Assembly (NCBI GenBank): GCA_003550305.1 | Contig: QKYT01000739.1 | Location: 5,145-54,912, forward strand | Source: Glomus cerebriforme | Lineage: Eukaryota > Glomeromycota > Glomeromycetes > Glomerales > Glomeraceae | Direction: 5' to 3' | DNA: 49,768 nt | Shown here: positions 11,990 through 24,300 of the stretch, piece by piece | How the letters are laid out: each line of letters starts with the position of its first letter | Numbering within the stretch: the stretch's first letter is position 1 | Notes under the pieces: generated by a model | The model's input: only the letters and a program-made list of their open reading frames with translations | Database searches by the model: none | Told to the model about the DNA's origin: nothing | Translations under genes and position numbers: made by a program

Positions 11990-12620
11990 ACCAAAAAGAA
12001 CAAATTAAATCAACAAAACATTCACCAATAACAAATAAAACTTAACAGAGCCACTACCAACAAGAATGAAAAATTTAATGAAATATCATTAGCAAGAATG
12101 AACAAAAATCGCAAGAAAAATTATTACTTCTCAATAAGAACAAACCAAAGTTAATGGAACAAAAATAAGAGTAATTACAGTCAGACCTCTATATAGTCAC
12201 ACCCAACACATAAAATTTCCCTATACAATCACATCTTCAAAAAACCAACTCATATAAAGAATATATAAACTATATAAAAAAGCCTCTATATAGTCACAAG
12301 TCACAACCTCTATACAATCACATTTTCAGATTTTTTTTACTATAGAGATTTGACAGTATTTTCCAACAAGAATGAGCTAAAATTAGCAAAAACAAGGGTT
12401 ATTACTTCCCAATAAAATAATAAAGCACCACCAACAAGAATAAATAAAGATCAACCAAATAAGAACAGAAAAAAATCATTAGGACACCACTAATAAGATT
12501 GAAAAGAATCAATGAAGCATCAACAAAATAAACAAAATTTAACAAAGCAACACTACCAACAAGAACAAAAAAGAATCAGTAAAAACATCACCAACAAAAA
12601 CAAATAAAATCAACAAAGTA
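11990..12620. repeat. degenerate A-rich tandem repeat (ACCAACAAGAAT-like)
   Basis: Irregular repetition of phrases such as CACCAACAAGAATGA and AACAAAACTTAAC makes up most of this stretch. No reading frame of note is present. It is interrupted by a small MITE at 12178-12356. Confidence 0.6.
12178..12356. mobile_element. small pogo/Tc1-mariner-like MITE (179 bp)
   Basis: The left end reads TA|CAGTCAGACCTCTATA and the right end, inverted, TA|CTGTCAAATCTCTATA. The dinucleotide TA flanks both sides (12176-12177 and 12357-12358), as expected of Tc1/mariner/pogo elements. Internally the phrase CCTCTATATAGTCACA occurs twice. There is no coding capacity. Terminal similarity is imperfect, so the superfamily is inferred. 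Confidence 0.6.
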
Positions 12621-12789
12621 AAATTTTTAAAATATTTTTCAAACTAAATAAAAATTTAATTACCTGAATATTCTGTGATTATAATATTACCATATTGTTT
12701 ATAATCATCTGAATTTTTGGTTTAGTAAGATTTTTAAAATTAAGTAATCTACTTATATAAATAGCTTCCAAATTTGTGTTTTTAAATTA

Positions 12790-13830
12790 TTATTGATTTT
12801 ATCTGCCTCTTTAATTTGTTTTTATAATTCTGTTTTTTCTAATTCTGTTTTTCTATTTCAAGTTCTTTCTACCATTGATGTAAAATATTCTTTACTTGAT
12901 TTAATGGATTTGCATCTAAACAACTTTTAATTAAATGTACAATCAATTGGATACTATTAAACCTTAGTCTAAGTCCTTGGCAAATTTTTATTGCTAAATT
13001 TTTATCATGGCTATATCATGGTATGGAGTAATTCAGAACATACTTCATATATAATTATACCAATATTAGCAACTTTGGTATAATTTTGTCCTCTTAAAAT
13101 TTCAGGAGCAATAAGGTAAAATACCATAAACACTTTTTTTTGTATTTTCTATTACATAGATTATAATCTGCTAGTTTGCATAATCCCAAATTAGTTATAT
13201 AAGTATATTTGGGATGAAGTATATTGTCAATATGTAAATATCAATGAATTAATCCTATTTGATAAATTTTAATGAACCCATATGCAATTTCCTATAAACC
13301 AATAATCTTAGTTTTCTAACTTAAATAATTCCATAAACTTCCATTCTTTGCATAATCCAAAACTATTATAGAATTTTTTGTACCTGAATCTTGTATTATT
13401 CATAAAGTTTAATAATATAAATATAATCTCCAATAAGTTATGATATAATATAATCTAAAATATAATATATAATAAAAAATACATTAGTAAAAATAATATT
13501 TCAAAATTTTATTAAATGGTAAATTAATTTATCCCTTATTGATAAATTCTAATATAATATTTTTTGAATTATTTAAACTTTTCAGTGCTACAAACTTATT
13601 AAGATAATAACTATACTAATTTTGATTTTCATCATCCCAATAATATATATATCCATCAATCCAATTTGCTTTATACACTTTATTAAATCTGCCTTTTGCA
13701 ATATATTCAATATTATAAAATTTATCATAAGATATCCACTCTAATACATTAGACTTATTAATTGCTAATAGTCAAGTATCTTAATCAATATCATTATTAC
13801 CACTAGTCTAATTTTTGAAAAAGTTTTGTA
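12790..13830 (-). pseudogene. decayed copy of a Rhizophagus-type protein kinase
   Basis: Reading the minus strand from about 13830, the sequence retains NWTSGN-like (Trp now a stop), EWISYDKFYNIEYIAKGRF, VYKANWIDG, FVALKSLNNSKN (ATP-site Lys), LDYAKNGSLWNYL, IHRYLHIDNIL (HRD Asp mutated to Tyr), a degraded DLG region (LGLCKLADYN) and a C-lobe end (LIKSCLDANPLNQ). It is interrupted by many in-frame stops and frameshifts. It is homologous to the intact kinase at 5675-7913 but clearly diverged, so it is probably not a direct recent copy. No product is expected. Confidence 0.8.
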
Positions 13831-14209
13831 TTACATACATTACACTAATAATAATTGCTAATTTTATAAGCATATTTTTATAATATTATTTTAATTCTTT
13901 ATTTAATGTTAGTTTATTAATTAATAATTCTTATTCTTTAATTAAATAAATCTTTTATTTGTTCAACTAAAGGAAGCTGATGTGTGGCGAGTATTATTAC
14001 CAGTCATGCTTCTGTTTGATATATTTAAAGTATTATTTATTTGTAATTAATCTATATATCTAAAAAAAATGGTGTGAAAATGGAAGATGTTTAGATTACT
14101 CTATATAAATAAAGAAATAAAAAATAGTTTAAGTAGAAATATATTTTACTTAATGGTTTAGGTATTTTATGATATAAAATAAGTTAAAATAAGGATCATG
14201 TGAACAATA

Positions 14210-14275
14210 ATCATATGATTTAGATTATTATTATATGATTTAGATTATTATTATATGATTTAGATTATTAAATAA
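14210..14275. repeat. three-copy 20-bp tandem repeat
   Basis: The unit TATGATTTAGATTATTATTA is present three times head to tail, with the last copy truncated. Confidence 0.75.
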
Positions 14276-14292
14276 GAACGATCTATCAAAAA

Positions 14293-14525
14293 TAATCTAT
14301 AATCTAAAAAAGGGAAGTTATGGTAGGGAATTAGTAGGAAGTAGGAACGATAGAAGTCATAGTAGAAAATTAGTAAGAACGATAGAAGTTATGATAGAAA
14401 ATTAGTAGGAATGATAGAAGTCATGATAGAAAATTAATAAGAATAAAGGAAGTTGTGGTAGGAATTAGTAAGGATAAAAAAAGTCATGGTAGGAATTAAT
14501 AAGAATGATGAAAATTGTGGTAGAG
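14293..14525. repeat. degenerate tandem repeat, unit about 40 bp
   Basis: Repeats of the type GATAGAAGTCATGATAGAAAA followed by TTAGTAGGAA occur five to six times with substitutions and small indels. No coding potential is seen. Confidence 0.6.
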
Positions 14526-15369
14526 GAGTAATAATAATTTTACAGGTAGTTAACTAGAGCTCTGAACAGGTCAGGTCGGATTGGATAATTGACTTGATCT
14601 GACCCAAGGAGGGGTCATGAAGTTGATGACCTGACCCGTATATCACAAGTTGGGTCAGGTACCCAACCCAATCTGAAAGTTACTAAGAAAAAATGTTTCA
14701 GCATTTTTTCCTGCATTTTTTATAAAAACTTTTTGGCAATTTTTTGCAATTTTTTATATATAAATAATGTTAACTACCTGATGTAAAATTGCTAACCGTG
14801 AATAAATTAATCCATGGGCTGGGTCAGATATAATAAATTTAAAAAAAAAATAATCAATTTAAAAAAAAAAGAACTTGATCTAATTAAATTGAGATTGTTA
14901 AGAAAAATTCAAGTGAATTTTTCTTATAATAAAAATCAATCAATTTAAAAAAGAACTTTAAAAAAATGTTAATTTCATGTGTAATCTAAACGGTTGATCA
15001 TTTTAATTGTTCCAATCATTGAGCGAATTTTTCTTATAATAATAAAATTTTTAAAAATCAATTAATCAATTTAAAAAATGTTTGAAAATATAAATATATT
15101 CTCATGATTCATTATCATCTTTATTCATAGGAAAAGCAGAATCATCATCATCATTAATAATATCTTGGAGAATTTTCATCACTCATAGCCGTTTTATGGG
15201 CAGCGCTGCTGACCAGGTCATGTGACTCACTTATTTTAGTGAACGATCGTCTACATCGTAAAAAAATTTACTAATTATTTTTATAAGGTCAATCAATTCT
15301 TTCAGTTTGTTTTCAAATGGATAGACGGCTAATTATTTGTATTTGTTTTAGATGTTTGAAACAATTATA
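14526..15369. other. gap with a GGGTCAGGT-rich fragment and A/T repeats
   Basis: Around 14565-14670 the motif GACCTGACCC/GGGTCAGGT recurs in both orientations, suggesting a fragment of another MITE, but I could not define both ends. Similar phrases ending in GAATTTTTCTTATAAT occur near 14910 and 15025. Nothing coding is recognised. Confidence 0.45.
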
Positions 15370-17813
15370 ATGGAATATCTCGATACAAGATTACATAAAG
15401 ATTGGTCGTCCTCGAAATATTAAAATTAGCACTTCCAAAATTATCTGTTCAAGGAATTCAAAGAAGATTTATACGCAGTATTACAGAGATATAGCAAAAA
15501 ATGCAATGTTCACGCTCACGCAAGAAATAAAGTGAAGAAAATTTTATCTAATTTTGATACATATTTATCCATGGTCGAAGTGAGAAAATTTATTAACGAT
15601 CTTGAATTTCACGCGGAAATGAGAGTGAATGTCACTTCCGCCTACACAGTAGAAATTTTAAAGGTAAATTTGAAAACAAGTTTCGCAATGGACTTATCAA
15701 CAATTTTTCAGAATCAGCGACAGAATCGGGAAATTATTAGTCAATTACGAAGAAACGACTCTATCACAGGTGAAAATTCAAAGGAGGCAGACCATGTGCG
15801 AGAAAAGGTTATGAGACCCTCAGAGGCACAGGATGATCATTTATACAAACGTCAACGTAGAGACGAGCTACAAATGCCCGAGTATCCAACAGAGGTATTA
15901 TATTTATTTTAATTTTTAGCACGAAACGTGCTCTTCAAATGACACACGAACCCTTTAATGTATGCATAGGTTGTTATATAATAACTGACTCATTATTTAG
16001 ACAAAATCAGAACAAATGTCATCGGAATTCTAGAAAACTAACTTTCTTATCCACGAATCTGACTCATTTCTTTCAGATGCACCACTTAACTGTCCAGTCA
16101 CATTGACGGATGAAGAAGAGAAAAACAACAGACACCATGATTCCCATAATGTCAACGGAAAGGGTAACTATATTTAAACATACAACTCCTTAACGATGGA
16201 TAATTGAACATCAACAACCATATTAATAAAATAACTTGTCACGTTTGCCTTTCTATCTAATTTTTAGATAAAATCAGGTGTCCAAGAGCGAATATCGTCG
16301 AGACATCACCACTATCGTCACAGCCAGAATTAGATCTCGTATCTAGTGACAACCATCAATGATGTTATGGAATTGCAATTGGGATCTTTACCTCGAAAAG
16401 AGTCCAGATGGATATTAAATGACATCGATGCCTCCGAAAAATGACATATATTTAAAGAAAAATCACTGGAACTAGCAAATAGAGAAGGTCTATTTGTCGA
16501 AAGTCACACGCAACAGATATTGTATGCCCTCAATTTTTTTCATCTACTAGATTACTGCGGAACTAATTGCAATTATCTTAATACTATATAGATCCTTATC
16601 ACATGTTCTCTTGTTGAAGCCTAAACAACATTGTCCGTTAATGTTGGAGGTTTTTGGTGGTGATTTGTTAGAGACCATGCACAAGGACATAATAAAGAGA
16701 TTCACCAAGCACGAATCGGAATTTGACGAAGAAACATTAATAAAGCTCATTCGCATTGTCAAGGTATTACTATCATTTTTTCACTTATTCGTTGTGAAAA
16801 AATTTAATGTGCTCATTATTCTTGTTACAGCGCCTGCAACGAGATGAGATTGCTGGAGACAAAGTAGTTTCAGAATTGCAAATTCTTGCAGTTGATCGCT
16901 CTTATGAGGAACGTGCAATTCTGAAGGTAATAAGAAACATGTAAGATTGTAGCGAATTTTGGGACGAGGTCTTTTACAGTATCCAACGCTCACACATTTT
17001 TTCTATTAATTTTATTAGTATCAAAATAGTGCCAAGAGTCACATTAAAAAGCATTGGAGAGGTGGAGCTGTGTACCACCTACATTGATCCAATTCTCTGT
17101 CCGCCTTTTATAGATCCTGATCGCGGTGTATTTCTGCGATGGTAAGCTTTTTAACTTGATTATATTTTTATATAACATTTCCTAATCAATAGGAATACTA
17201 TAGGTCGAATAAACAGGCGGAAGAGTCCAAAGCTAGAAAGCAAATAGGCAGGGCAAAACAACCCGACGCTATCATCAACGAAATCGATCAGCTGTCTTGG
17301 GGCTTGAGCAAAGGGCACGGTGAAGCAAAAGTTCAAGAAGAGGTGAATAACCTTTACCTCCTCTGCACTGATCTCATCCGGATAGCAGTGTTTAATAAGG
17401 ACGCAATTGATTTTTATAACATGAATTGTATGCTCGGATTTCAGGTCGTCGGCAAGTTTTCCAACAGTAACTTTTTTCGGATCACTCATTACTGAACAAG
17501 TGCTCTGTACTCAATAGGGCTACACATCACATTCTATCTCACCACTCTTTTGTGTGACGCCTTATATGTTATGGTGGAAGTTGGTCACGTTGATGTGCCT
17601 ATGTCACTTGAAGAGGTTACTGGCTTCCTCACCAGTCTTGATATGCTTCTCATCATATCTAATATGTTTTGCGATAATTGTATTGTGTCTACCGAAAATA
17701 AAGAACCAAGCAGGCGAAACACTCTTGAAACACCAAGTTTTAAAGAAATGGTTTCAAAGAGTCGGAATCGGCATCAATCTTGTCATCTTGTCAATTACGG
17801 TTTTAATTTTTAG
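15370..17813 (+). pseudogene. broken member of a lineage-specific family with PD-(D/E)XK-like signature
   Basis: Pieces read as one multi-exon gene of a family I recall as abundant in Rhizophagus. Likely segments are 15370-15894 (MEYLDTRLHKDW..., with in-frame TAA and TAG at 15421 and 15427), 16077-16163, 16268 to about 16513, about 16591-16764, 16831-16941, 17022-17142, 17205-17451 and 17518-17813. The later exons splice cleanly and read IVPRVTLKSIGEVELCTTYI, DPDRGVFLRW, QPDAIINE, then SKGHGEAK, MLGFQVVGLHITFYL and VMVEVGHVDVP. PDAI followed about 20 residues later by GEAK matches the P-D...(D/E)-x-K core of PD-(D/E)XK nucleases; this functional inference is mine. Disabling changes are the two stops near 15421, a phase mismatch at the first intron, a frameshift near 16350 and a TGA at 16442. 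The 3' half could still be expressed as a truncated protein. Boundaries upstream of 16600 are uncertain. Confidence 0.6.
17452..17517 (+). other. GC-AG intron in the nuclease-like relic
   Basis: The donor is GTCG|GCAAGT and the acceptor CAATAG. Only this pair joins the frame ...MLGFQVVG to LHITFYLTTLLCDALYVMV, which matches the family pattern I recall. The GT donor nine bases upstream gives a different frame (GYTSHSIS...) that is open but does not resemble the family. Confidence 0.55.
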
Positions 17814-18302
17814 GTTCTAATTATGATTCAAAATTAGTTCATTATGTTAAAATTTTCCATCATTCTGCGTAATGTATTTAAGCTAGGTTTGCATTTGTAT
17901 CTGTTTAACACGTGTGATGCATCGGAAAATAAAAAAATTGTGTATACATTAGAAAATGTAAATTAAAATATGAGTGCTTTGCACTACTTGGCGTTACTTT
18001 TTACGTACTTTTCTTTCCAAAGTGATCCACACGTGAATTTTTTATGATGTTTTTGAATATATTGATTCTGAAGCTAATTGTCCGGCACTAAGAGTGTCAC
18101 ACACATCGGAGTATATGGGAAGATTTGATTTGCCTGGTCCCTGAGATACTTGAGAGTTAGTCGAAATTTGAATCGATTACTTATCATATTCGGAAAATTA
18201 ATAATAGGGGCTGTGCAACGTAGGATTTGCATAAATATTTTTATTCCATTTCTCTGCGATTAGCATGCGCACCCAAATTCCATGTGAAATATTATTTTAA
18301 AG

Positions 18303-18696
18303 ATTGTTGCTGGTGAAGACCAACTTAAAAAGACAACGCAAGACGTTCTTCGCTATTACTTTGATTTTGGAGAAGCATTGACGAAACGGTATGATCATTA
18401 TAGATCATTAAATCATGGTGATTTGGCGTCTAATCTCTAGTTGCCGATGATGCGAAGACACAGCTTCCCAACAATGTTTCAGAAGAAGCTCTTCGAAGAA
18501 GAATTGAGAGAGCTCGAAAGTTTACGGTCTCTTCAGTAGTACCAATGAGGATGCAAATAGGGGTAGGGCTATGATAGGAAGAGTTAAAACTTTTTCACTA
18601 TCATCTATTACGGGCTTGTCTATGGATGACATTAAATACAAAGTACTACAACTCGGCGACATGATAGTGCCAGGGAAGTGTCGTGGAACTACATAA
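18303..18696 (+). pseudogene. relic of a second lineage-specific family
   Basis: Fragments in shifting frames read IVAGEDQLKKTTQDVLRYYF followed by DFGEALTKRYDHY, then ADDAKTQLPNNVSEEALRRR, LFSSTNEDANRGRAM, GRVKTFSLSSITGLSMDDIK and KVLQLGDMI. They appear in the order expected of a single protein of a type I recall from Rhizophagus. A stop near 18440 and at least two frameshifts (near 18440 and 18520) break it. A possible upstream piece is at 18062-18140 (NCPALRVSHTSEYMGRFDLP). Function unknown; it may be mobile-element associated. Confidence 0.45.
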
Positions 18697-19868
18697 GGAA
18701 ATATTTACAATTATAAAAAAAAAAGATATAAGAGTAGTGGAAAGACAAATCGTAAAAAATATTGCAACTTTTTAGATACTTCAAAATTTTCAATGAATGA
18801 TCAAAAGTAGAAACATATCAATGAGATCAGTTTATTCTGCCGCAAATGCGCATGTGTAATTACACGAGCTCTATGAACATAAACATTTATTATTTATTAA
18901 GGACTTTTGTAACTAGGATTTTTGTTTGGCTTTTTCTCTAGGGGCTTTCTTTCTTTTCACTAAAGACTTTTGTTGAACATAACTATTTCTTTCAAGTTTA
19001 AATAGAATTTCGCATGTTTCTTTTCCTTTTTTTTTTTTTTTTAATAAGTAAAAATGAAAATCCATTGAATCTATTTCAATCTATTAAAATTGTTGTATCG
19101 TATTATCATCTTCCCCTGCATCACCGTGTCACCCGGACGGTAATTCAAAATTACTTTTTATCTGAGGGACTTTTGTTAGTGAAATCATATTTGTCACGCC
19201 CTATTTATCACAGGTGCGGCATATTTATTGACAATTTTGATGTCTTGTTCTAATTGGTCTATTGATTGAATATTTGATAAAAGCAGTAAATTTTTCAATA
19301 AATGATTATCTAGGGCTATGTATGATGGATTGATTCATTATATAATGATTGTATAGTAATGACATCGCATATGGCTCATATACTGTAACTCATATATTAC
19401 CCTATAAAGGATTTTGATCATATATAATATATGCAATAATAAATATGAGTCATTTTAAATCTGTATGAAATTTTATTCATGATGATATAATAATATACAA
19501 ATATTACGTAAATATTACATCGAAATTTAGAATTTAAAAAGTATATATACCTATAATTTTCCCAATAATTTCTGATTTTACTCTCACTCTTTTAGAGGTT
19601 GTTTGGCAATTCTTTTCTTCTATAAGAGTCTTGGAAATTGAATTGTCTTTAGAGAAAATGATGAAACAATGTTTTATAATATTAAAATATTTGCGTAGTT
19701 TTCTCTTAGTCTGAAACGTCCGATGGTTTTCTACTTTGGCCCTTAACAAGTAGAGGGTAGAGCTGTGCGCCTTATGTATAGCATTTCCTTTAACACTATC
19801 TGGTGTTATCTGTAAAATTCGCCCAGATTTTACTGGGGATTGTATTGTTATTAAATTATTTGCAAATT
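18697..19868. other. intergenic, no gene recognised
   Basis: Only short frames and poly-T runs are present (for example near 19028). The frame at 19014-19253 starts in a homopolymer run and has no recognisable domain. Confidence 0.55.
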
Positions 19869-21300
19869 AGATTATAACTGGACGTGTAAGATAGTAACTG
19901 GACGCGTAAGATAGTAACTGGACGNNNNNNNNNNNNNNNNNNNNNNNNNNNNNNNNNNNNNNNNNNNNNNNNNNNNNNNNNNNNNNNNNNNNNNNNNNNN
20001 NNNNNNNNNNNNNNNNNNNNNNNNNNNNNNNNNNNNNNNNNNNNNNNNNNNNNNNNNNNNNNNNNNNNNNNNNNNNNNNNNNNNNNNNNNNNNNNNNNNN
20101 NNNNNNNNNNNNNNNNNNNNNNNNNNNNNNNNNNNNNNNNNNNNNNNNNNNNNNTATCTGGACAAGTAGAATAGTATCTGGACAAGTAGATAGTTACAGG
20201 AAAATAGGATAATAATTAGATAAATAAAAGCGGTTTGATTTTGCTTTGATTTTTTTTTATTAATAAATCACTTTATTAACTTATTTTTTTATTAATTAGA
20301 CGAATTGGATATATAAGGAGAATTAAGCAATTAATGGATGGTTAAATTGGTAGGATAGTAACCGTGTAAGATATTAACTGGACAAGTAGAATAGTATCTA
20401 GACAAGTAGGATAGTAACTGGATGTGTAAGATAGTAACTGGGCAAGTAGAATAGTATCTGGATAAGTAGATAGTTACTGGAAAAGTAGGAATCGTAACTG
20501 GACAATAGTATCTGGACAAATAATTAGATAATAAAAACATTTTGGAATTGGTTTGATTTCGCTTTGATTTTTTTTATTAATAAATCACTTTATTAACTTA
20601 TTTATTAGACGAATTGGATATATAAGGAGGAATTAAGCAATTAATGGATAGTTAAATTAATAGGATAGTGACTGTGTATGATATATATAAACTGGACAAG
20701 TAGATAGTTATTGGACAGTAGATAGTAACTGGATGTGTAAGATAGTAACTGGGCAAGTAGAATAGTATCTGGACAAGTAGATAGTTACTGGAAAAGTAGG
20801 ATAGTAACTGGACAATAATTAGATAAATAAAAGCGGTTTGATTTTTGCTTTGATTTTTTTATTAATAAATCACTTTATTAACTTATTTTTTATTAATTAG
20901 ACGAATTGGATATACAGTATAAGGAGGAATTAAGCAATTAATAGATGGTTAAATTGGTAGAATAGTGACCGTGTAGGATATTAACTGGACAAATAGGATA
21001 TATAGTATTTGGACACATAAGATAGTAACTGTGTAGGATAGTAACTGGACGAATTAATAAATCACTTTACTAACTTATTTTTTTATTAAACAGACGAATT
21101 GGATATATAAGGAGGAATTAAGCAATTAATGGATGGTTAAACTGGACAAGTGGAATAGCATCTGAATAGGAACATGGATTGTTTAGATTTTAATATTAAT
21201 TTACTAAAAATTATTTGGATTGCTATCTGTTTTTTTATTAATAAATTTCTTTATTAACTTATTTTTCTTGTTTCTCTAGACTATTGGATATATAAGGATG
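19869..21300. repeat. minisatellite with higher-order modules
   Basis: The basic unit is about 20 bp, of type GATAGTAACTGGACAAGTA, with variants GGACGTGTAA and GTATCTGGACAA. Blocks of these units alternate with a roughly 130-bp spacer that contains GGTTTGATTTTGCTTTGA, a run of T, AATAAATCACTTTATTAACT and GACGAATTGGATATATAAGG. The last phrase recurs near 20299, 20608, 20900, 21093 and 21279, so a module of about 190-310 bp is itself repeated. A 230-base run of N (19925-20154) lies inside. Confidence 0.85.
19925..20154. other. assembly gap (230 N)
   Basis: An uninterrupted run of N inside the minisatellite. The true array length is unknown. Confidence 0.99.
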
Positions 21301-24300
21301 AGATAGAGCTTTTTAAATTGACCTGCTGTAAATTAAAACCTGGTTTCTTGTGAATTAATTCACTGTAGATATTTATTAGACTAAATATCAAAGTGAATTT
21401 AACATTTTTTGAGTTGCGAATGGTGTTGACGTCCTCGTCGTGCAACTTGGGTGTTAATATTAATTAATACTTATTAATATTAATAGCGAACAAACACCAA
21501 CTTTACTTTATTTAGCAAAAAATTCCCTTTCATTATAACTAGATGAGGATGATGTGTAAAAAATCTATTGTTGCTGATAAATTCTTGTAATAATTGGATT
21601 GCTCATCAATTTATAATTAGTTAGCAATTGCCAATTAATGTTAAGGGAAATCAAGGTATATTTAGATCTCTATTAATGAATCAAAGTCATTTTCAAGGAT
21701 TTCTGACTGCTCTTTGTCCCTATGATTATACTATATACGTTAAAACTCAGAGAAATTATTATTTGTCTAAATTAACTTTATTTTAATAAATGAATTTTTT
21801 ATTTTTGAATTATTAGTTAATCATGAGAACACGATATCTTTTCTGGAATACCATTATTAAATTCAACAGGAAATTTACTATAAATGCCATGCAGTATAAC
21901 ATGATCTTAAAAATTCAAGATACTATAAATTACTGTTTATTTTTCATAAGTTAATTAAAATTTTATCTATATTGTCGCACAATGTATATTTATTATATTA
22001 TATAGAAAAAAAAACTAACAAATTTATTATTACAATAAAAGACAAATAAAAGTTGTTATTGGCAGCATCATTTACAATAGTTAAACTGAATTACTGAAAT
22101 CTATATAATACTTTAGAATCACTGAATCTTAATGTTAATATTTCGGCGCAGTAAATATATTAAATGTTGCCAGATGTACTGTATACTAAAAGAAATTTAT
22201 TTTTATTTTTCTCTATAATAACTAATGCGTCAGTAGCTTTAACTAGTGTTTATATTGATAGCTAATATCCGTGCATTATTTAAACTTGCCATTGCTATGA
22301 TTTAATCACAATTATTTTAACAGAAAGTTTGGATACATCGTTTATTAAGAATAATTGGAACCAATAGTGGTAAGATAAAGTTTATCATTTTTAATAAACT
22401 TTTTCCCATTTCTTGTTTTGATAATTACAGATACAAGTCATCTAAAAAAATATATTAAATACATATATAATAGTTTTTAATAAAAAAAAATTTGTAAAAA
22501 TACCTTTTTTGATAAATAAATTTTTAAAATTGGTAAAAAAAAATCAAAATCAAAATAAATCAAAATAATAAAATACGCATATGTGTATTAAAATAAAACT
22601 AATAATATATGTTTCAATAATTCGCAATAATAAAAATTGGCAACAATAGACAATTATACATTTATAATTATTTTATAATTATTAAAGTCAAAAATCATGT
22701 CTTTTTAAAATAGTAATTAAGTAAAAAATAATTTCGTGAATTCGTGAATTGTTTCAAGCCGGATAATTTATAGTCCATTAAATTAAACCACCGATCAAAT
22801 TTTCCAAACATGAGTCACGAGAAGTATTGTATTCTATAGTCAACTAGCAATGCATGTTATGCTGAGCATAAGTAAATTATCATGTTAAGTGCTTTTTCAA
22901 AAGTTCCTCCAGTTGAAGTTGTAATGATGGTAATGTTTTAAAAAACAACTTTAAAATATTTTTAAAAAAAATCCTTTTTTTTTTTACATTACAATAGATT
23001 CACTAATTATGCCTCATAATGAACCAAATTAGAAGTTAAACATATGGTAAGTATAATGTAATTAAATGCGGTGTGGACATGGAGGTAATTTTCCAATGAA
23101 AATTCTGAAGTCTGAACCTCAAACCATCCAGCTGATTTTTATATGATAAACCAAACACTAGTTGTTATAAAAATTCTTTAATAGTTAAATATGGTACATT
23201 CAATCTCATTACCATTAATATTTAAATGATGTTGCAATTTAATTTGTAAAATTTATCTAAATGCTGTAAATTATTTGAGCTCATATTTAAGTAAGTATAG
23301 ATTATAGAAAATAAAAGTTATCATTTGGTTCACGATATAGTTACAGAACAGTCCAAATTTAAGTATTAAAAGAATATTCTCATAACAATTCACATAAATG
23401 TAATATAACAATATGACATCTCAATCAATTTAATAGTATTTACAATATATTATTTATTTATAAATCACAACTTGTAAAAATATCAAATTCGGGTAATCTG
23501 CTACTTTTAAGATTAAACCATATTTAAACTCATCCAAATTCTATGCTGTTACAATCTAAAACTAACAGTCGATTGAGGTAATTAAAAAGAGAGTTTGAAT
23601 CCATCAAGGAATTTCAGTAAAATATTAAAGAAAAATTACTTCTTTTTACAATATTCAATAATTACAGGAGTAACTACTAGCCGCAGCTATTAACTATCAT
23701 ATTAAAAAACTATACATGTATTATGAGATCAAAATTAATTCCGATCATGCTGTTGTTGGTATTTCTAATGATTTGTAATTTTGTTAATTTTTTATATTTA
23801 AAAAAATAAAAAAAAAAAATAATAATATCATTGTCATAAATATTCAAACATGATGTTATTTGAGACTATTCTTATTAATTCATTGAATATGAATAATAAG
23901 TTGTATAAATTAATTATGATCTTGAAGAATAGATTGATGATTCATTGTTCTAGTCGATTAGAGTTTATTTGTGTATAAAGAAGAATGATATCATCCAAGC
24001 TAAACCAAAATTCGCCTACTTAACTCACTACAGTATAATCAATGGTGGTAATGGTGGCATATTAAACATTTTTTCGCTATTATATTTGAAATAGGGACAT
24101 TTGTTACGTCATAGAGAAATAAATGAGAGTCCAATGAATCCAATGGCAGTTTTATTAGTAAAAACGTTGTTGTCCTTTTCTAGACCACAAGCGGCTGTAG
24201 ATAACCTTGTTCTGTTGGAAACGTGATAGACCTTTAGCATATTAGGCCTGACCAATTTTATTCTTTGTCTACATACCCGAAAAAATTCCAGATCACATGA

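Noticed and set aside
17554..17820. Alternative frame MTPYMLWWKLVTLMCLC with apparent hydrophobic segments
   Set aside because: It arises if a GT donor at 17443 is used; the frame reached with the GC donor matches the family pattern and is preferred.
19869..21300. Possible CRISPR array
   Set aside because: Units are contiguous 20-bp repeats without unique spacers, and the genome is eukaryotic; this is a minisatellite.
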